Position numbers and translations under genes: made by a program
Part shown: positions 51,136-54,500 of the stretch, piece after piece
Position numbering within the stretch: the stretch's first letter is position 1
Layout of the letters: every line of letters begins with the position of its first letter
Notes under the pieces: model-generated
The model's database searches: none
Told to the model about the DNA's origin: nothing
The model's input: only the letters and a program-made list of their open reading frames with translations
Source: a bacterium
GTDB lineage: Bacteria > CLD3 > SB21
Direction of reading: 5' to 3'
Length of the DNA stretch: 54,500 nucleotides
Assembly: GCA_019695335.1 (NCBI GenBank)
Contig: JAIBAF010000020.1
Location: 1-54,500 of the forward strand

Positions 51136-54108
51136 TTACTTCGTATTAAACCTCTCGTAAATCTTCTTGAGCATAACGTCAGCTACGGTTTCTTTGATAG
51201 AAGTGTTCTCCATGATTCGCTGAAAAATATCTTGGTTATCTTCCATGCGGTCAATAAGCGTCGAAATGAGTTTGTCTTCAAATCCGAATTTAAAATTCTC
51301 AATTGAATTGGTCTGAGCCTGCTTCATGAGAGTTTCGTCTTTTAGTAATTCCGTCTCAATTTGGTCAAAAAATAACTTGTCCGCTTCGTCCAGTTCCATT
51401 CCAAAACGGTCATTCAATACTTCAATAATTTGTGATAACTTTGCTTTTTCTTCTTTATCCCTTGAAATTCCGGCTTCGGTCATAGGCTTAAGATTGTATT
51501 CACCCATCTTTTCCATGACTAAACCACCCTCGCTTATTTTCTGCAAGCGATAATATTGCAACGTCACATCATTATCTAATTTTAGCCGTTCGCTTGCATC
51601 AGTCTTGGGCAGGCGATTCAATAATAAACGTCCATACGAGTAGAATTTTTCTAATTCCACATCTTGGAAAGGCATGATTTGAGACAAGAAAGAATAAAGC
51701 CTTACAAATGAAATCAAGGATTTCTTGAAACTATCTTTCAACTCCTCAGTTTTTAAATTTGAAAAACGGTCTTTCGCCGGACTTGTCAATGCGTAAAGCT
51801 TCGCTTGGTCTTTGGTAGGGGAAGCATCCCGTTTAAAAAAGACTGATGCGAATGCGTCTATTTCTGATTGAAAATAGACTTGAGCGGCATCGAGTTTATT
51901 TTTTAAGTCATACAAATGATTCGGGTCGGTAGTCTCTGCCAAGCCAGTCTGTTCGTAGTATTGCTGAAATGCCTCGATTATCGTATCAGTATCGTTTACA
52001 AAATCTAAAATGAATGTATCTTCTTTTCCCATGCAAGTCCGGTTAAGCCTTGAAAGCGTTTGCACGGCCTTTACACCGGAAAGTTTCTTATCCACGTACA
52101 TAGTATGCAAGAGGGGCTGGTCAAATCCCGTTTGATATTTATCGGCTACCAACAAAACTTGATATTCACTGGTATTAAATTTGTCAGGCAATTCCTTTTC
52201 GCCGAATCCGTTGAGTTCAGATTCCGACACGCCTTCCGTATAGCCTTCATCAATGACCTTGCCTGAAAAAGCAACCAAAGCTTTTATATGCGAATAATTC
52301 TTTTCTTTGATATAGTTTTTGAATTCCAAGTAATAACGCAGAGCGTGAAGTCGTGAACTGGTCACGACCATTGCTTTGGCCTTACCGCCAATTTTTTTCG
52401 ATGTCACTTGCCGGAAATGTTCAACCATTACTTCTGTTTTTTGGGACAGATTATGCGGGTGCAGAGAGACAAAACGCGCAATTGCCCGGCTGGCTTTTTT
52501 CTTATTCAGTTCAGGGTCGTCTTCGATGGCCTTCGAGAGTTTAAAATATGTTTTATAGCTTACATAGTTCTGCAATACGTCCAGAATGAATTTTTCTTCA
52601 ATAGCTTGCCGCATGGAATAGAGATGAAACGGCTCCGGTTTTCCGTTGTTATTCTTCGCTCCGAAAACCTCCAGCGTTTTGTTTTTGGGTGTAGCTGTAA
52701 AAGCAAAGAAACTAAGGTTCGGTTGTTTGCCCCTCGCTATCATAGATTTACGAATTTCATCTTCGCCGTCTTCCATTTCTATTCCATCTTCAACCTCCGC
52801 GTCTTCCAAAGACTTTGCAGACAAAACCTCTTTCATCTTTTTGCTGGCTTCGCCGCCTTGCGAACTGTGGGCTTCGTCAACGATTATGGCGTAATTCCGC
52901 TTTGGCAGGTCTTTAATTTTGTCGAGCGTAAACGGAAATTTCTGCAATGTTGTAATGACAATGCTTGTCCCTGCGGTAATAGCTTCCGCTAATTGTTTTG
53001 AATCTTCCTTGATGCACTGAACAACGCCTGTTTTGTGTTCAAATTGATAAATCGTGTTTTGCAATTGCTGGTCTAAGACATTCCGGTCGCTCACGACAAT
53101 GACCGAATCAAAAACGCGTTTATCTTCTTTATTGTGGAGGCTCGATAAATGATACGCCAGCCATGCAATCGTATTGCTTTTACCGCTTCCGGCTGAGTGT
53201 TGTATTAAATAATTTTTTCCTACGCCGTATATTTTGGCATCGGCTGTCATTTTCCGTACAGATTCCAACTGGTGGAAACGCGGAAATATCATAGTTTCTT
53301 TTTTAAATTTTTTTCCATCTACGGTAATTTCTTCCACTTGTAAATGAAGGAAACGGGCGATAATATCCATCCAGCTGTCTTTTTGCCAGATTTCTTGCCA
53401 CAAATAGGCCGTCTTGTAGCCGTCAGGGTTCGGCGGATTGCCCGCGCCGTTATTAAAGCCTTTATTAAAAGGAAGGAAACGGGTACGCTCGCTTTCCAAT
53501 TTTGTGGTCAGATAAACTTGGTCGGGGTCAACAGAAAAATGAACTAACGCGCGTTTTTTGAATTGAAACAGCAATTCGCGCGGGTCGCGGTCATACATAT
53601 ATTGCTTTTCAGCATTCGTCACGTCTTGCCCGGTGAATGGATTCTTTAGCTCGACGGTCGCAACGGGCAAGCCGTTCAAACTCAAAAGCAAGTCAATGGA
53701 GTTTTCATTTTTGGTGCTGTAGTGAACTTGCCGGGTAACGATAAGGCGGTTTTTATTGTACAGCGCAATCGTTTCGGGATTCAGCCCGCTTTCAGGTCTG
53801 AAATAGGCCATCTTGAAGCGCACGCCACTATCGGTGAAACCATTGCGAATGACATCAAGCGAGCCACGTAATTCCAATTCTTTGCAAAGGCGGTAAATGA
53901 CTTTTGCGGAGGTATCGGCTTGATAGAGTTTTTTAATATTTTCCCATGCTTTCGGCTGTGAATCTTGGAGAAAAGCCAAAACATTCTTTTCATCCAGAGC
54001 GGTTTCCCGATTAAAGTCCTCCGCGCGACCTGAAAGCCAATCGCATTTGGTCAGGTAATCTACTATGGCGGTTTCGAATGTTACTTCTGTGTGAATTGGT
54101 CGGGCCAT
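51136..54108 (-). CDS. hsdR: Type I restriction-modification system endonuclease subunit HsdR
   Basis: This 990-aa restriction and translocation subunit joins HsdM and HsdS to cut unmodified DNA. The N-terminal PD-(D/E)xK nuclease is visible (Asp139, Glu153-Leu-Lys155 in VELKNP). The helicase motor follows, with Walker A QHSAGSGKS (about residue 305), a DEAH-type box IVDEAHSSQGG, motif III FFAFTATPKNK and motif VI QTLSRLNRT, and a helical C-terminus that binds the methylase. The frame is intact. A 125-aa gene precedes it by 2 bases; hsdS and hsdM are not in the window and should lie beyond 54500. Confidence 0.96.
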   Translation of the reverse strand: MARPIHTEVTFETAIVDYLTKCDWLSGRAEDFNRETALDEKNVLAFLQDSQPKAWENIKKLYQADTSAKVIYRLCKELELRGSLDVIRNGFTDSGVRFKMAYFRPESGLNPETIALYNKNRLIVTRQVHYSTKNENSIDLLLSLNGLPVATVELKNPFTGQDVTNAEKQYMYDRDPRELLFQFKKRALVHFSVDPDQVYLTTKLESERTRFLPFNKGFNNGAGNPPNPDGYKTAYLWQEIWQKDSWMDIIARFLHLQVEEITVDGKKFKKETMIFPRFHQLESVRKMTADAKIYGVGKNYLIQHSAGSGKSNTIAWLAYHLSSLHNKEDKRVFDSVIVVSDRNVLDQQLQNTIYQFEHKTGVVQCIKEDSKQLAEAITAGTSIVITTLQKFPFTLDKIKDLPKRNYAIIVDEAHSSQGGEASKKMKEVLSAKSLEDAEVEDGIEMEDGEDEIRKSMIARGKQPNLSFFAFTATPKNKTLEVFGAKNNNGKPEPFHLYSMRQAIEEKFILDVLQNYVSYKTYFKLSKAIEDDPELNKKKASRAIARFVSLHPHNLSQKTEVMVEHFRQVTSKKIGGKAKAMVVTSSRLHALRYYLEFKNYIKEKNYSHIKALVAFSGKVIDEGYTEGVSESELNGFGEKELPDKFNTSEYQVLLVADKYQTGFDQPLLHTMYVDKKLSGVKAVQTLSRLNRTCMGKEDTFILDFVNDTDTIIEAFQQYYEQTGLAETTDPNHLYDLKNKLDAAQVYFQSEIDAFASVFFKRDASPTKDQAKLYALTSPAKDRFSNLKTEELKDSFKKSLISFVRLYSFLSQIMPFQDVELEKFYSYGRLLLNRLPKTDASERLKLDNDVTLQYYRLQKISEGGLVMEKMGEYNLKPMTEAGISRDKEEKAKLSQIIEVLNDRFGMELDEADKLFFDQIETELLKDETLMKQAQTNSIENFKFGFEDKLISTLIDRMEDNQDIFQRIMENTSIKETVADVMLKKIYERFNTK

Positions 54109-54110
54109 TA

Positions 54111-54482
54111 CTATTTTATTTTTTCAAAGAGTAAATCACATTCGTTTTCAAGTTGAATTAAAGTTGGAATGAGTTCCAAAGAGCCTGATTCTCTAAGCCA
54201 CATTTTTGGGTTTTCCCAAAATCTCGCCTTATGGTACAAAGAATCAGGGAACTCACTTTCAGAATAAATACCTGCCTTTTTAATCTTGCCAAAAGCATCC
54301 AGCCAAAGCATGCTTAAATCAGTGTTTGGCTCATAGCCGCTTTCTGCTATAAATTTTCTTGTTTCTCTAATTGCATTTCGTAAGCTCACCAACGCATCAA
54401 CCGCCTTTTCTTTTTTTTTGCCAAATAGTAATAAAATTTCGGGTATTAATTTTATAATGTCTATGAAGGTTTGCAATGCCAT
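54111..54482 (-). CDS. Unrecognised small protein in the hsd operon
   Basis: This protein of 123 aa (ATG at 54482; a TTG lies two codons upstream) is mainly helical (FIDIIKLIPEILLLFGKKKEKAVDALVSLRNAIRETRKFI) and acidic at its C-terminus. No family is recognised. It ends 2 bases before the hsdR start and has AAAGGTAA upstream, so it is likely co-translated with hsdR. Extra small genes inside type I loci can be regulators, antirestriction proteins or added defence genes. The start region touches the window edge but appears complete. Confidence 0.65.
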   Translation of the reverse strand: MALQTFIDIIKLIPEILLLFGKKKEKAVDALVSLRNAIRETRKFIAESGYEPNTDLSMLWLDAFGKIKKAGIYSESEFPDSLYHKARFWENPKMWLRESGSLELIPTLIQLENECDLLFEKIK

Positions 54483-54500
54483 TTTCAAATTACCTTTATT

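Larger units (their letters stand above)
48748..54500. mobile_element. Putative tRNA-integrated genomic island (left part)
   Basis: This call rests on the damaged tRNA-Arg junction, an excisionase-like HTH gene, two unrecognised genes in line with it, tandem iteron-like repeats and a type I restriction gene, all on the minus strand. No integrase is in the window; it should lie on the far side if the element is self-mobile. The right boundary is unknown. Confidence 0.5.

Noticed and set aside
52408-52992. 194-codon plus-strand frame opposite hsdR
   Set aside because: Opposite the conserved helicase motifs of an intact gene.

Overview
The window is a 54.5 kb piece of chromosome from a Gram-negative bacterium of the Fibrobacterota-Chlorobiota-Bacteroidota (FCB) superphylum, most plausibly from a lineage outside Bacteroidota proper (Ignavibacteriota, Calditrichota, Kryptonia, KSB1 or a relative). 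The clues are a PorV/PorQ-family outer-membrane protein, secreted proteins with type IX secretion (T9SS) type A C-terminal domains, VPNPYY/FlgD-like C-termini, a DUF5686 outer-membrane protein, and a dnaN-recF-DUF721-gyrB-gyrA-rex block. I cannot fix the phylum from sequence reading alone.

Region 1 (1-12.1 kb, + strand) is a surface-protein locus: a TonB-dependent receptor, a giant secreted protein with a fibronectin III-like domain, and a PorV-like protein, then a terminator and a second giant protein paralogous to the first. The receptor has a textbook promoter with a repeated dyad operator (ACCC-N4-GGGT type) and a leader of about 300 nt. A closely related element occurs near the promoter of the lipoprotein gene at 48.3 kb.

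Region 2 (12.1-28.0 kb, mostly - strand) is metabolic and cell-envelope DNA. A tightly overlapping operon encodes an AmgK-like sugar kinase, a HAD phosphatase, a MurU-like nucleotidyltransferase and a SpoIIM-like membrane protein, which together could form a MurNAc-recycling route. After a Tat-type Rieske protein come a coupled ftcD / polysaccharide deacetylase / FabG-like SDR / GNAT operon, a phosphohexomutase with a histone H1-like lysine-rich head followed by a PIN toxin-antitoxin pair, an Opp/Dpp ATPase, a small membrane protein, a glucose-dehydrogenase-like SDR, a DUF5686 protein and an anchored alpha/beta hydrolase.

Region 3 (28.1-39.7 kb) holds a methyltransferase and the replication block dnaN, recF, DUF721/dciA-like, gyrB and gyrA, running on into the redox repressor rex, an unrecognised 467-aa protein and a 49-aa CcmD-like membrane protein. 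A PP2C phosphatase and a small secreted protein follow.

Region 4 (39.7-48.3 kb, - strand) encodes two large T9SS cargo proteins with Asp-box (BNR) beta-propeller repeats, a glycine-rich lipoprotein with repeat-like helices, and a second lipoprotein.

Region 5 (48.7 kb to the end, - strand) looks like one end of an integrated element. A tRNA-Arg(TCT) copy has lost its normal 5' acceptor strand, which is what a tRNA-targeting integration junction leaves. Beyond it are two unrecognised proteins, an excisionase-like HTH protein, tandem iteron-like repeats 30 bp apart, a type I restriction subunit HsdR and the gene before it. Two terminator-like hairpins sit directly against the Shine-Dalgarno sites of consecutive genes here, which suggests control by read-through or antitermination. 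The element and the hsd operon continue past the window.
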